DNA from: Symbiodinium kawagutii
Taxonomy: Eukaryota; Sar; Dinophyceae; Suessiales; Symbiodiniaceae
NCBI GenBank assembly: GCA_009767595.1
Contig: VSDK01028403.1
Span: forward strand, 1,093 to 65,092
Reading direction: 5' to 3'
DNA: 64,000 nt
The number at the start of each line of letters is the position of its first letter. The stretch's first letter is position 1. Made by a program: the position numbers and the translations under genes. The notes below the pieces were generated by a model. That model saw only the letters and a list, made by a program, of their open reading frames with translations. It ran no database searches and was not told where the DNA came from. Positions 19,306 to 30,989 of this stretch are shown piece after piece.

Positions 19306-20448
19306 GCTCCAAAAATGATTAATTCGGTGAACATCCCAACAAAGACTAGATTAGTCATTTGTGGATAGTTAAGGGATGTTCACGAGGGGCGCAGGGTATT
19401 GAACTCCAGTCATGTCTATGTATGTGATGCTGATATCCCAGGTGGGCTTTTTGATCGTTTTTTAGAGTTCTCCCGGGGGCCTGATCCAACCACTATCAAT
19501 AGTTGGATGCCAGATGCCTAGCAGACGGTGGTCTAGCATGGAGCGTCTTGCGGCAGACAGATGTCAGGTCCCCATTTCGGAGGAGACTGGCATCTCAGAT
19601 CTCACTCTGGGCATCTCCGAAAGAAAAACGCCTCATGCTATTGTAGCTGGAGGGTATGAGAACCAGCCAAATTCAATTTGCCGAGTCTTAAAACAGCTCA
19701 TCGTAAGTTGGGAGGCGACTCCAAATCATCAGTGTGCCTGAGTGGCAGCCACACCTTTGATCTTTGGTCCTTTTGGGATATGATTGACATGATTTTTGTT
19801 GCCACAGGCAATAAATCATATCCCAAAAGCCATCAAATCAATCAATCATATCCTAGTGTTTCTTATGTTATGTGGCAAAAACACTAGGGATATCAATTGC
19901 CACTAAGGCCACTAAACCTGGAGGCCAGGGATCTCGTTGCGCCAGCTGCGATGAGGTGCCTACGGCCACCTTCCGTGGTGCTGGGCGTGAGCGCCGCTGT
20001 CTGAGGCGAGGCGCCGGCCATGGCATGGTGTGATGTTCAGGCAGCGGGGTGCTTCTCAAGTCGAATCGGACACCCAGAAAATGGATGGTTTAATCTGGTT
20101 TAATCTGGTTTAATCGGGCTTTTAATTGGGTTTTAACAATTTTGATCTATTTTATCTTCTCTAAGTGATGGCAGCGGGGTACTTCTATGTACTTCTCCAA
20201 TCAAAATTGTTGGTTTAATTTAATCACAATAATGGGTTTAGTAAATAATGAAAGGTTACTAAAACCAACAATAATCGGGTTTAGTCCATCCAACAAAGGA
20301 ATTATAGTAACCTTTCATTATTCGGGTTTTAGTCATCTACTATTAACCTTTTGTGCGCCAACAATAGAATTGAAAGGTAATATTAGATGATTTTGGGGGT
20401 CGATTGAAAAACCACCAACTGGAGTTGCAAGAAATGATGGACTAATTT
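19306..20448. other. No confident gene; exon-like island at 19895-20035
   Basis: The GC-rich patch at 19895-20035 is open on both strands (plus LEARDLVAPAAMRC, minus MAGASPQTAALTPSTTEGG), with no means to choose. An inverted word pair TTTGGGATATGATTGA and TCAATCATATCC lies near 19770-19853, and a GGTTTAATCTGGTTTAATC tandem near 20086-20115. 20187-20370 contains a repeated AAAGGTTACTAAAACC/GGTTTAGT palindrome-rich tract. Confidence 0.35.
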
Positions 20449-20543
20449 GGGCGGTGGTTTTCAAAAATTTGTTTTATTTTCCCTGGAATTACTAAATTTT
20501 TGGTTGACCTGCATATTTTTCATAGGGGCTGAAACCAACCAGA
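20449..20543. mobile_element. TIR element family A
   Basis: GGCGGTGGTTTTCAAAAAT, TTTTATTTTCCCTGG, TTGGTTGACCTGCATATTTTTC and GGGGCTGAAACCAACCAG are in the family A order. Confidence 0.7.
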
Positions 20544-21733
20544 AATGCAAGTTTCGACAGGTTTGACTAGGTACTGAGAGGCCAATGCAGGTTTTCATCA
20601 TCGTGGCGACAGGCCAAGAACGTCAAACTATGTAAACAATAGTGAATTCGTTCAGTGGAGACCGCCAGATGTTTGGCTTTGCATGCTGATCAGGTTTTAC
20701 AATCATTCCAAGCGCTGGACAAGATTGGGCAGATTAAGGACAAACCAGTGCATATGCCCAGAGTCGGGTGAGATGATGAAGTCGGCGGTGATTGCAATAA
20801 CTGCAAGTCCACCAAGGCTTCACTAAGGTGTTTTTTAAGTTGGATATGGCTATGGTTTCACGTTCCGTCGTGTTGTCGTCCAGCTTTCGGCCCCAGGTGA
20901 CTTTGTGACAGTGGCGCCCTGAAGCAGTGCCTGGCTGCCAAGTCCATCACCAAGTGCTGGAACAGAGCAGTCTCGGTTCAGAGGCATCAAAGAAATTGTA
21001 TGAAACTAGGCTGTTTCAGCCAGGTCACTACATAGAAGCTATTAATATGTATAGGAACATCAGTACATTCTTGCCCAGCGCATGCGTAATTGCAATTTGT
21101 TTTTCTTTGCATGGCGGAATATATTTTTCAGAACCTATACATGATTATTCCCTATTCATGTGCATCACCACCATTGACTGGGGTTGATCATGGCTCTCTA
21201 TGGCGTGGTCATTTGGCCGTGTTGCTATTTTCGTGTGGTATATCATAGGCTGCGGCTAGTTGAGCTTCACCGCCAGTGTCTAACAAGCCAAGCCACTGGC
21301 TCACCATTGCCCCGCTGTTGGATATTTCACTCATCACAGGCAAGAAGATATCAGCTCATGTCAGCTTGTCAGCTATATAGAGCTTGCAATTGTTTTTCCC
21401 TCATCAACCCTTGCAGCATCTATGGCCAGAAAACCATAAGACAGGTCTCAGGGAGGGGATGAAAACATTGTTTGCAAATCAGGGAAAAATCAGGGCAGAA
21501 GACATTTGATCCACTCAGGATGCAGAGCATCACTATGGACATAAGGGCGTGACGACATTGAACCTGATGACAGCACCTGAACCTCAAGAATTTCCTAAAG
21601 TGATAAGTGATCATTTGGGTAAGCAATCTACAAATGGTGGATGCACTGCTCGATTACCAAAAGGGCTGCTACCGATGGTTGAAAACCCGTAGGAGGAATT
21701 CCGAACAGGAATTGATGCATATAATCTGCATTA
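20544..21733. other. No gene recognised
   Basis: Mostly unique-looking sequence near 45% GC. No exon candidate with paired splice sites was found. Confidence 0.4.
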
Positions 21734-21853
21734 CACTCTGATAAACTAACATGGCGATGGAAAATCCTCCATTTATTCCATTTATTGGTGGTTTCCCAGG
21801 GTTTCACTAGAAAATATGGTTCAAATCCATTGCCAGGTTAGTTTACTGGAAAG
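21734..21853. mobile_element. TIR element family B, copy 3
   Basis: Left CACTCTGATAAACTAACATG, right CCAGGTTAGTTTACTGGAAAG, flanked by TA at 21732-21733 and 21854-21855. The core has CCCAGGGTTTCACTAG. Confidence 0.85.
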
Positions 21854-23114
21854 TATCACTATGGAAATATCCATCGCCCCCTCCCTATCAATCATGGCCT
21901 GGTCAGGGCGCCATAGCCACAACACAGCTGCACTGCCACCATTCCACAGGCGCATCAACGTTCAGACCCAGCTTGCCTCTCGCGACGTTCACGTGTAAGC
22001 CAATGCAGTGCCTTTTTGGCCTCCATGGTTGGTCAATAGCTCGTTAATGGTCAGCTAATGATAGGGCTGACGGATACATGAGCTGCCAATGCCTTTGAGC
22101 ATTTTTTGTTTCAGGATTGATTTGTGAGTTATGTTTTTGGTGATCACTGCCCGACGCCCACCAGAAGTGGTTGTTTCCACGTCTAGCGTAAACCATCGGA
22201 TGGTTTTTGAGAGGCCTGGGAGGATCTACTTTCAGTCACCACTGTAGGGTTGCATAGGCTGATGTGATGATGTAAACTGCACAGATATGACAGAAAAGTT
22301 GCAGATGTGCAAAATGTCTGCATGATGCATAACACTCGTGAATGCAAAAGGATGTATTAGCGGAACTTGTTATGCGTTGAAAGCAGTTTGCTGCTTTATC
22401 TTTGAATATTGTACTGCTCGTGAACCCGCAATGTCTTGACAATGGCCTGTTCTGTTGTTTCACAGTCATTGTGGTAGGCTCAATGTTGATTTCTGTTCTC
22501 ATAAAACCAAAATTAAATGTTTCAGTATGGTTTTGGTTGGCTCTATCATGACGAACTATGTTGTACGCCTGTTAAGCGACTCGTTGTGGATTGGAGCAAT
22601 CATGTTACGATCACTTCAAGCGGAGCAGTACTACATCAACCCATAGGAGCGTCGAGATCTCGACAGTCTACTTATCCCATGGCTGGTTGATGGGTACTTA
22701 GTGCTGATAGGAAATTTGTAATCATATAAGTGAAAGTGAAGGTCAATACCATCGATTAATGGTCGGTTGAGTAGTTATCCTCCCAAATTTGATTCATTGA
22801 TAGTTACTTAATTAGTTTCCTCACCTTGATCAATTATCAGCAACGTGGAAGGCTAAAGGCTGTCCCCAATTCTGGAACGGGATACGCGAGTGGGGAGCTG
22901 GGAACTTGAGCGGAAAACTCCAAGCACGTTATGCACCGAAGCTCAAGTCTGAGCGACGTTATGACTGCTAATTTCACGGGCACATGGTAGCTATTGTCAG
23001 CGGACCAAATTCTCCAGCATGGGCATGACTGATAGTCGCTGCAGGGCTTTGCAAGTCAGTCAGCAAACCTTTTTACTGTATGGTATAGGTGTATCATGGT
23101 GTTCAGAACGAGCA
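21854..23114. other. No gene recognised
   Basis: No TIR element or exon with paired splice sites was seen. A few short open frames have no motif. Confidence 0.4.
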
Positions 23115-23250
23115 CACAAGGTGGGCCCCCCCTAGTTATAAGTTGATCAATAAGCCATTTAAGTATAGTTATAACATGTTATAACTACCATAACTGGTAG
23201 TTACCCTAGTTAGAACCCAAGTTAGCTAACTAAGGGGGCCCACCTTGCAG
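23115..23250. mobile_element. TIR element family E, copy 2
   Basis: Left CACAAGGTGGGCCCCCC, right GGGGGGCCCACCTTGCAG, with TAACTACCATAACTGGTAGTTA in the core. Confidence 0.85.
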
Positions 23251-24468
23251 TTAGTGATGTCTTATCATCCACTGAGAGGTGCCAAGAGCAAGCCTGGGAC
23301 CAACGGAACCGAGCTGTGACCGACGTCGGAGGTGATACATGGGGACATGTGAGCTACGACACAAAGGACCCACACTTCCACAAAGCCCAGCAGCCTGAAG
23401 CATGAAGCTATTCACATTTACTTGTGTTCCAACAAAAAATTTTGTTGGCGCATTTTTTTTTGATGAAGCTATTCACATTTACTTGTGTTCACTTGTGTTC
23501 ACTGTCGGAACTGGCACCACCGCATGTGTGTTTGGATGTATAGGAAACGAGCCTGAAGCGACAGCGTCAGCTTTGGTGTATGTTGTGCTGCAAAAGTTCA
23601 ATGTCTCAAGTTGCCATGGTTGCTCAAGTTAGCTTTGCATCCTTAAGGGAGCTGGCTGGCTGACAGGGGAGGAGACGTGGAAAAAGAATCATGACCGGAC
23701 AGAGCATGACCTGCGGTGTAGCAATATGATTAGCACAACCAGACTTGGTTCATGCCTCACTGGACTTTACGTGTTGGAGGTTCTCACACTTTGAACATTT
23801 GACAACTAGCATGTGATTGAAAGAGTCATTCCTCAAATTTGGCTGTGGATACACATATTCATAAATATACATGTGTATGTGATAGGCTGGTGTAGGCAAA
23901 GTATGGTACACATTTATCCTAAGAGCAAATTTATCCGTACATACATGTTTCCCCTTTGAAAAGCTACCAATTTGTTTAACTGCCACACTATTGCACCTTT
24001 AACATTATCTTTTGCTATTTGGTTTAGCGTTTGGTATTTAGCTCTCAAAAACATAGTTGCTCATTTATTGCCATAGTCCATGAACCGGAAAAATTGTAAG
24101 GTTTGCATATGGAACACGTCTTCAAAAGTGCACTGACACAATTTCCTCGGACATTCAATTTCACAATCCATGAACATCAGGCAGGAAGCTGGGCAAAGAA
24201 TGCAACAGACTATGGCAGTTTGGACAAAATTGAGACTTACCTCTCTGGAAAACGGGAAACAAATGGAAATTACAAGCTTACCGAGTGATGATCCAGAGTG
24301 CAGGAAAATTATCTATGGCCTCGAAATCGTTCGTTTGACCCAAACTTTGCCGCAGTGACTTCACGCATTTCAATGTCCTGAGTTTAGATTCATTTTGGGA
24401 TTGCAAACAGCGTGTGTAAACAGTAGGAACACCAACAATTTTGTCTTGGAAACAGAGTTTGAACTAGA
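23251..24468. other. No gene recognised
   Basis: GAAGCTATTCACATTTACTTGTG occurs twice (about 23405 and 23465), a short direct repeat with 60-bp spacing. Otherwise nothing. Confidence 0.4.
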
Positions 24469-24870
24469 TTGCTGTCTGATCTCCTGTTAAACAAGCATGC
24501 AGCTCTAGCCGGACACATTCTGAGAACCAACGAGTCAGACCCTATGAGACAAAGCAGTTTTGCAATTGGTAAGAGGAGACTAGGAGGTCCCAGGCAGAAC
24601 TGGCAGGGCTACACCCATCGCCATTTACGGACACATATCCTTCAAGACATCTTCAAGAGCGAACAAAGTATCAAAACACAAGCGAACAAAACGAGAAACT
24701 GTTGAAAATGGCTCTCGCGCGTCATTCTGAAAGCTGTTGCAGCACGGGGTCCATGGATGTCTTGGCGACCATGGCTTTCCAAAAAAGGAAGTCATTTCCG
24801 ATGCCCTTGCCAGTGCTTGACAGGCACCTGGAAATTTCGCCCTACTTGGCAGAGAAGAAGAAAGAGGTGA
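24469..24870 (+). pseudogene. Non-LTR retrotransposon reverse transcriptase tail with in-frame stop
   Basis: The frame reads LAGHILRTNESDPMRQSSFA then GKRRLGGPRQNW, the block found just after the thumb in many LINE-type reverse transcriptases (GHxLRxxxxDPxRxxxF...GRPRxxW). It meets TGA at 24703-24705 and continues in the same frame as WLSRVILKAVAARGPWMSW, another typical C-terminal block, until TGA at 24868-24870. No catalytic YxDD box is present, so it is 5' truncated and carries one internal stop. Upstream homology ends near 24465. Recognition rests on motif memory and was not searched. Confidence 0.65.
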
Positions 24871-25720
24871 CCGATTTCCAGCGCAGGGCTCGTCACAACA
24901 GATGATGGCTAGGAATGGCTGAGATTTTTTAAATGTAGGGGTTGATATTCGAAAGAAATGGTTAACAATGGCTGGCCTTGGTTAACGTGGCTAGTGGGAA
25001 AGCATGGCTGCTAGTGGTTGCATGACAAAAACGTCATCGTTTACCACTATTCATCATGATTTGCCGCTGGTTTTCTAGTATTTGCCATGGTTTGCCATTC
25101 TCAAGCAGTACTGGACCATCAATACAAATCAGGTTTCAGCTATTACCAACCATTATTGGACAGTTGCCGGTCTTGATGCCTAATAATCATTGCGAGCACA
25201 TGCGAGCACTCGTTTGTGATACCAACGGACGTTAACCAACCATAATCATTCTCAAATTGGTTGATAGGTAAAACCCTAAACATTTACGCGTCGGATTTTT
25301 AGCCATTAGCATTAGCATGCATCAGCTAATGTTCTAGCTCCATTCTTCACTAGCTGTCTAATGATTGATAAAAATCATGTTCTACTATATTATATCATAC
25401 TTGGGTTTTGTACAAAGACATCTATTTTGTTATGATGAATCAAACAGATAGTAATATTTACAATTTTATATCACATGGGCTTCCATTGCCGGTGAACTAC
25501 CTGGTTATAATCACCTGGTTGACACGCATATCATGTGGAAATTGCCTGGTTCGGTTCATCATTGAAGGTGTCATCAAGGTGGCCGTGCACCGCCACGAGC
25601 TCAGGCTGAAGCCCTTCGCCTGGAGCTTCAAGACCGAAACCTCAGCATGTGCAACGATGGTACAACTAACGTAATGAGACTAACAAGTGGGTTGATGCCA
25701 TTAATTGGGATAATAGTCGG
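24871..25720. other. No confident gene; exon-like patch at 25569-25640
   Basis: 25569-25640 is GC-rich and reads GVIKVAVHRHELRLKPFAWS on the plus strand with strong third-position GC. An AG (ATTGAAG) precedes it, but no clear donor follows. It could be a short exon. The rest has no signal. Confidence 0.3.
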
Positions 25721-25723
25721 TTT

Positions 25724-25960
25724 AATATATATATATTTTTTTTTTTTAATGTATGTATATTTACATACATATATTTTTGTATATATATATATATATTATA
25801 TTGAAATGTATCTATTCATTCAAATCTTGAAATATATCACTAATAGTGGGCTCAATATCAATATACAAGGGACGATGAGACTATAATGGAATATATAGTT
25901 GATTTAATAGCTGATTTAATATCAATATACAAGGGACGATGAGACTATAGTGGAATATAC
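25724..25960. repeat. (TA)n/(T)n tract and a 75-bp tandem duplication
   Basis: After the (TA) run, ATATCAATATACAAGGGACGATGAGACTATA(A/G)TGGAATATA is present at about 25853-25892 and 25919-25960. Confidence 0.8.
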
Positions 25961-26250
25961 AGTTGATTAAATAGTTGATTTAATATCAATATACACATTC
26001 ACATTAATAATTTGTGGTTCATGATGCTTGACGATGACGTTTAGATTACAAATGGCGTACCGTTGCAATACATATGTTTAGTAGTAGCTAATGATGATTT
26101 ATCAGATGATCATGCAATGCTTGCTAGCAGTTCAGGACACTTCCATGTCTGTTGAAGCAGTGCCATATTCTGCCTGGCTGCATGTGCATCTCGGGCAAAT
26201 CTACTTGGTCACAGTTGGGAGTAGGTAATGAATTCCTGGCATCAATTGAA
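25961..26250. other. No gene recognised
   Basis: Nothing recognisable. Confidence 0.35.
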
Positions 26251-26365
26251 CCCTACCCTTGCAGTTACCATGATTTATAGTAGGTAAACGGTTCTGATTT
26301 CTACCAGCTGGTTGTATATAACTGGGGTTGGTTACCTATTAACAAAGGTAACTGGAAGAATCCCC
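26251..26365. mobile_element. TIR element family C, copy 2
   Basis: Left CCCTACCCTTGCAGTTACC, right GGTAACTGGAAGAATCCCC, flanked by GAA on both sides, again a 3-bp duplication. The core has TTTCTACCAGCTGGTTG and GGGGTTGGTTACCTA. Confidence 0.75.
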
Positions 26366-26589
26366 GAAATGATGTAGACAAATGGCTTATTCGCCTGTGG
26401 TAGGTTCTCATGGCGAGGAATCGTAAGCCAAGCTACCATAAAACATGGGTGTGCCCTGACACCACCTTGGCATCAGGGAAAACATCAATCACTAGCTGGG
26501 GGTTCCAACCTCCATTGATTATTAAAGTGAAAGCATTGGAAGCAACGGCAATCAATGAGGGAATGCTGGCAATCATGATTGCTTCACAA

Positions 26590-26690
26590 ATCATTGATAA
26601 AAATCACCTTGCAATCAATCAATTAATTGATTAATCACCATTTGTGTCACCACATGATAAATCAATTATTTATCAATCACAGGAATGCTT
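26590..26690. repeat. ATCAATTAATTGAT-rich short palindromic tract
   Basis: Repeated CAATCAATTAATTGATTAATC and TGATAAATCAATTATTTATCA words form local hairpins. No coding signal. Confidence 0.6.
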
Positions 26691-26842
26691 CACAGTAGTG
26701 GAGGGCCTCACCTTCTAAGCGCTTGGCTCCCAGTAGCCCCGGCTCAAGCTTGTGAGCCATGCCCTGGACTGGCCTCAAAGCGCAGGCGATGACACGCGCA
26801 GGGATCAGATGAAGATCTCATGCTAGTTCACCAGTGCTCAGA

Positions 26843-26963
26843 TGCAAGGGACCGGGCCCCAGTAGTTATAAGTTGGGTTAGTTCACCCCTATAACTGGTA
26901 GTTATCCCTAGTTAACTTAGTTATAAACCAACTTAGTTCAGTGGTTGGGGGCCCACCTTGTAG
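26843..26963. mobile_element. TIR element family E, copy 3
   Basis: Left TGCAAGGGACCGGGCCCC, right GGGGGCCCACCTTGTAG. The core shares GTTATAAGTTGGGTTAGTTCA and CAACTTAGTTCAGTGG with copy 4. Confidence 0.8.
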
Positions 26964-27643
26964 CTGGGTTGGTGGTTTGGGATAGAACCATGGTTATGAA
27001 CCTTTGAAGGGAGCTTAATGTCCCTGCAGCTATAACCATGGTTCGCTACCAGTTGCTAAGTGGGGACATTCATAGTGGTAGTGAACCACGTGATTGCGGA
27101 GCTTTTGAGAGAAGAAGGCTAGAAGCATGGATGGCTTGCCGACTTAAGCTTTATTCACGGAGCATGGTTGAGGATTTGCAGTTTCTTTATTGTGGGTAGC
27201 CAGTTGGAAATTTGTGAATTGCGGACCTCATGGTTTCTCGGTGGAAGCTCAAGGCATTGTCAGCTAGTCAACTTTTAAAGCTAGTAGCGGAGATTTCAGG
27301 TGGTCTATCTGAGTTTTTTTTAGGATGCTGGGGCTCTTTATTTTTGGAAGTGCTTATGTGGATGGTGATACATTGTATTACTAGGTGTTGCCACGTGAAT
27401 CCCAAGTCAGGTCTTTGTTTATATATTTGCATGAAGCTGCATCAAGAGACCTTGGTGGAAGCAATTGCCCTTGCAGCATCGCCTGGCTGGGGAACTATGA
27501 CATTCAACAAGTGAGAAGATGGACGAGAAAGAGGCTACTGCTTGTGGTTTAGAACGGGCCCCCTGCCCAAATGGTCCAAATGTCAAAGTATGTGCATGTT
27601 GGCCAAATCTTTGAAGATCACTACTATGGCACTTTGTTCACAG

Positions 27644-27722
27644 CTTGGCCATCTCCAATGTCCTCTTTGCGCACTTGCACGCAGCCCGGCTCAAGTGCGC
27701 CAACGTTCATCAAGTTCAGCTG
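27644..27722 (+). CDS. Candidate internal exon, family unknown
   Basis: Between the acceptor TTGTTCACAG and the donor GTAGGT, one frame reads LAISNVLFAHLHAARLKCAN then VHQVQL. Its third positions are strongly G or C, and the other two frames are less so. The paired splice sites and codon pattern make this one of the better exon candidates. No homolog is recognised. Confidence 0.45.
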
Positions 27723-27852
27723 GTAGGTGAAGCGCCATGACGGATGCTGTCGAGATCAAAATGGCCATCACCATGGTCAGTGTCTTGGTTCGAACTCAAC
27801 TTCCACTTGGTCACCTCAGTTCTTTACTGACATCCACGGACTTTTTCAATCA

Positions 27853-27942
27853 CTGCTTGGTGGTGTTAAACATGTTTACTTTCCCTAGTAGATTGGTTTG
27901 TTGACAAACATTTTTTCCATAGGGATCGAAACCACCAACCCG
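27853..27942. mobile_element. TIR element family A
   Basis: Left CTGCTTGGTGGTGTTAAAC, core TTTACTTTCCCTAGTAG, right CATAGGGATCGAAACCACCAACCC. Confidence 0.75.
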
Positions 27943-28265
27943 ATAAGACCGGTCTTTTGACCTGTCAATCTGGGGGGAACCGTAGTCATAAACCTATAGG
28001 ATATCCTGTCATATTGCCACCTGCATTGAAACTACCGAAGCTTCGACAGAAGAACATAATGACTTGCACACATAAGATTTGTCTGGGTCAGTACTTCCAA
28101 GACTTGGAATATCATTTAAGGTTCCGAATGTGTAGATTGTGGCCATTTTCGCCAGAAATACAGGTCTCTGACCGCCATGCCAAAAACCATGAACCACATT
28201 GAACCACTAATAATCCACAAAAAAAGACAAAATCAATAGGGACTTTCAACCAAGAACCTTTTAAC

Positions 28266-28600
28266 ATCTTTTGATTTATTGTTAACTTAACATCATGAAA
28301 CCAGGCCACTGTTCTATCAAACCGCACGCATGGACACCTGAGGCCAGCTCCTTGAACAGCAATTGGGTCATCAACCATCGCCAGCACATCACGTGACCAC
28401 GTGACCACCATCGCCACCATCGAGTCCTTGTGGACCCCAGGTGGTGCGGAGATCAACTTGCCATCCCCCTCCTTCGAACGGGAGACGCGGCCGTTGGATC
28501 CTGTTCTGCTCACCGGCACTGAGCAGTGAGGCAAAGATGGTAACCAGAGACCTCGGGTTGGCCCAAACTTGCTGAGTTTGGCTGGTGTCGTGTCTAAACA
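28266..28600 (-). CDS. Exon-like open frame on the minus strand
   Basis: A 211-codon minus-strand frame (28112-28747) includes a protein-like central stretch: SVPVSRTGSNGRVSRSKEGD, then GKLISAPPGVHKDSMVAMVV, then LAMVDDPIAVQGAGLRCPC. The outer parts of the frame run through a family F element and AT-rich sequence, so only about 28266-28600 is plausible coding. A plus-strand exon (ESLWTPGGAEINLPSPSFER, between a CCCCAG acceptor and GTGAGG donor at about 28439-28526) competes for the same bases. No family is recognised on either strand. Confidence 0.3.
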
Positions 28601-28619
28601 TGACTTGTTGTCCACATAT

Positions 28620-28725
28620 GGTGGTTTCTCAAAATAGGGGAACCCCTTAAAAACGGTTGGTTTATTACTATAAATGGTTAAAAATGGATGATTTGGGGGT
28701 ACCCCTATGACTTGAGAAACCACCA
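28620..28725. mobile_element. TIR element family F, complete copy
   Basis: Left GTGGTTTCTCAAAATAGGGG, right CCCCTATGACTTGAGAAACC, with GGTTGGTTTATTACTATAA in the core. This copy best defines the family. Confidence 0.8.
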
Positions 28726-28734
28726 AATTTGGAT

Positions 28735-29110
28735 GCTCCCCTATCATTAACCATAGTTTTCCCCATAAAATGGTTGGTCATTATCCCCTATGAAATTGGT
28801 TGGTTAACTGCTTGACCCATAGCCATATATAGCTGGTATATCCCCCATGATTGTTACTTATTATACCCTATTATTAACCATTAACCAGCTATTATTGGAA
28901 CCCCCCCACCAGTTGGTTGGTTAACTGCTTGACCCATAGCCATATTGTTGGTATATATATATATCCCCTATATAGTTGTTAGTTATCATCCCCTATCATT
29001 AACCATTATAACCAGCTAGCTTACCATGAGTTGGTTGCTTAATATCGACCCATAGCCATATATTGTTACTTAATATGCCCCACTATTATCTATTACCATT
29101 GACCAACTAG
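28735..29110. repeat. Tandem array of family G sequence
   Basis: Three to four partial G copies lie head to tail, each with AACTGCTTGACCCATAGCCATA, TTGTTACTTATTATACCC and ATTAACCATTA words. Unit spacing is about 110-120 bp. Confidence 0.75.
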
Positions 29111-29195
29111 TTAGCCATGCTTGTTGGCCATATTGCCCATATTTTCCCAGGCCCGTTGTTGGATGGTTGGTCCGGATGTTGGATCCGCGCCCCAG

Positions 29196-29348
29196 GAGCT
29201 GGTCCAGCAGCTGCGCCTCCGCCTGGCCGAGCAGCTGAAGGTGCCCAGTGGCCAAGTGGCCATGTGCCTTGGATGTCACCGGGGGGGGGAGCTGAGGCGG
29301 GTGCCTTGCCACCAGGGGGAGCTCAGGCGGCTTGGAGGGGAGGGGTAG
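29196..29348 (+). CDS. Candidate exon with helical leucine-rich peptide, possibly terminal
   Basis: After GCGCCCCAG the frame reads ELVQQLRLRLAEQLKVPSGQ then VAMCLGCHRGGEL and continues to TAG at 29346-29348. The first 30 codons have almost exclusively G or C in third position. The peptide looks like an amphipathic helix and resembles the ubiquitin-like repeats common in dinoflagellate proteins, which is only an impression. The exon may instead end at GTGCCC after AAG (29241) or near the G-run at 29281. Confidence 0.45.
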   Translation, partial: ELVQQLRLRLAEQLKVPSGQVAMCLGCHRGGELRRVPCHQGELRRLGGEG

Positions 29349-29764
29349 GTAGTTCACCTAGGTTCACTTTTTAACAACCGGCAGGTCGGGCACGAGCCAT
29401 CTCGGGTTTGACTTGTCCTACCAGTCTTGCAACCTCTGATTTGCTGCTTATATCTCCATGCATGTCGATAACTCCGGTTACGCAGGTGTCAACTATCGCC
29501 CAACCGCTACAAATCGCGAACCATTGGCCAACCTGTAGCCAACCATGAGGCATTTGTAAACGTGAACCAGCCATTGGCCTCATTTGGCATCCATGGACAT
29601 ACCCTGTGCTTTCAGTGGATTCTACCAACTGGTAAGCAGCTGGTCTCTACCAACTGGTTGTAAGGGGGCTGGTCACCTACTATTGGCAACTGAAAACATA
29701 GGGCAATGGAAAATCCAACATTTAGAGCTTGCTTATCAGATGGTGGCATACATGTACCGACAAC

Positions 29765-29855
29765 GTTAACCAACATTCACCAACATTAACCAACAACATT
29801 CATCAACAGTAACCAACAACATTAATTAACCAACATTAACCAACCTCAACATTCA
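29765..29855. repeat. AACCAACATT tandem repeat
   Basis: About eight imperfect units of AACCAACATT(C/A), similar in wording to the TTAACCAACC arrays elsewhere. Confidence 0.8.
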
Positions 29856-29879
29856 CCAGCTCGACATCTTCCATCAACG

Positions 29880-30050
29880 CCACGTCGCCCTTTCCATGAG
29901 GCTCTGTGGGGTGGAGCTTCTCCGTGACACGCAAAGCCTGGGATCTTTGCCCCGCAGCGAAGGTGGGCGGCGCGCGCCGTATGCGGCACGGAAGGATGAC
30001 GGATCCAGAGGTCGATCTGGAAGCGTTTGTTGAATTTGTTGATGGTTAAC
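29880..30050. CDS. Exon-like GC-rich island, strand uncertain
   Basis: The plus strand reads HVALSMRLCGVELLRDTQSL then GSLPRSEGGRRAPY, and the minus strand reads FQIDLWIRHPSVPHTARAAH. Both are open and GC-rich. No motif allows a choice. Confidence 0.25.
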
Positions 30051-30222
30051 ACCATGGATTTATGTAAGGAAACAAAGGGAGGGAAACTTTGGATTTGTAT
30101 AAGGAAACCAAGGGATTGATAGGGAAGTATAGTGGGACATGGTGATTAGTGGTTGGATTTGGTGGTCGGTGCGGTTCGGTGTACCCAACTCGGCGAGCAT
30201 CATGTACATGGAGATATTCTGA

Positions 30223-30388
30223 CTGCAGCTGGTGCTTTGAAACATTTTTCAATCTTCCCCTAGATTAGGGGATTGTGGATTGAGGAGATATTCTGACTGG
30301 CTGGCGCTTGGAAAGGCAATCATTTTTTCTGTAAAGGGGATTGTGGATTGATTGACATTTTTTCAGAGAGGTTGAAACCACCAACCAG
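30223..30388. mobile_element. Family A: a 5' half followed by a complete degraded copy
   Basis: CTGCAGCTGGTGCTTTGAAACATTTTTC begins at 30223 without a right end. A second copy runs from CTGGCTGGCGCTTGG (30297) to GTTGAAACCACCAACCAG (30388). GGGGATTGTGGATTGA occurs in both. Confidence 0.65.
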
Positions 30389-30989
30389 TTTGGCAGTTAG
30401 TATGAAGTTTCTCGTCAAAAAAAAGTTGGATGCTGCTGGTGTGTGATTCGACTCATGCTGCCCCGCCGGAGAATCATATTCTGCTAGTAATTTATGAAAA
30501 AAAATGGCAGACAAGAGGGGACTGACATAGGGATACGCGGGATATGTCAACTGCACCTGCTTTCTGGATCTTTTTTGGTGGTTAATTATCAAGTAGGGAC
30601 GGACATCAATCAAGTTATGAAGATTTGAGTGTTCATTCTGACCAAGCAGTTTCGGGATCGAATGAACAACTGTCCGGGGGCTAAGAGCTGTTGATCAAAC
30701 CATATCAAACCTATTGGGGGATCATCATTCAACATTCAATGACCTTTTGCCACTCGAAGCTGTGGGGCCTTGTGGGGATGACCGTTGCTGGTGGTTGCGA
30801 GCTTTCCTGGCCTAGGATGGCAACCTGTAGTGATTTCTGCAGGGAATTATGTAACTGGACGGGTTTCATCCACTGGTGAAGGATTCCAACTTGATGTTGC
30901 TTGGTGTTGTTTGGCCTGGTAGCTCAGTTGGTGCCTTCACTTTGTTTTGTACCCTGCATTTGGGCGTCACGCTTGGATTTCGTTGCTGA

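Noticed and set aside
25569-25640. GC-rich patch reading GVIKVAVHRHELRLKPFAWS
   Set aside because: Protein-like, but no donor was found and it is too short, so it is mentioned only within the surrounding stretch.
26690-26830. Possible minus-strand exon (PVQGMAHKLEPGLLGAKRLE before a GTGAGG donor)
   Set aside because: The donor is good, but no acceptor was found on that strand and the plus strand is equally open.
30911-30985. tRNA-like A box (TAGCTCAGTTGG at 30920-30931)
   Set aside because: No B box (GGTTCGANNCC), acceptor stem or anticodon arm follows. At most a chance match or a worn tRNA-derived SINE head.
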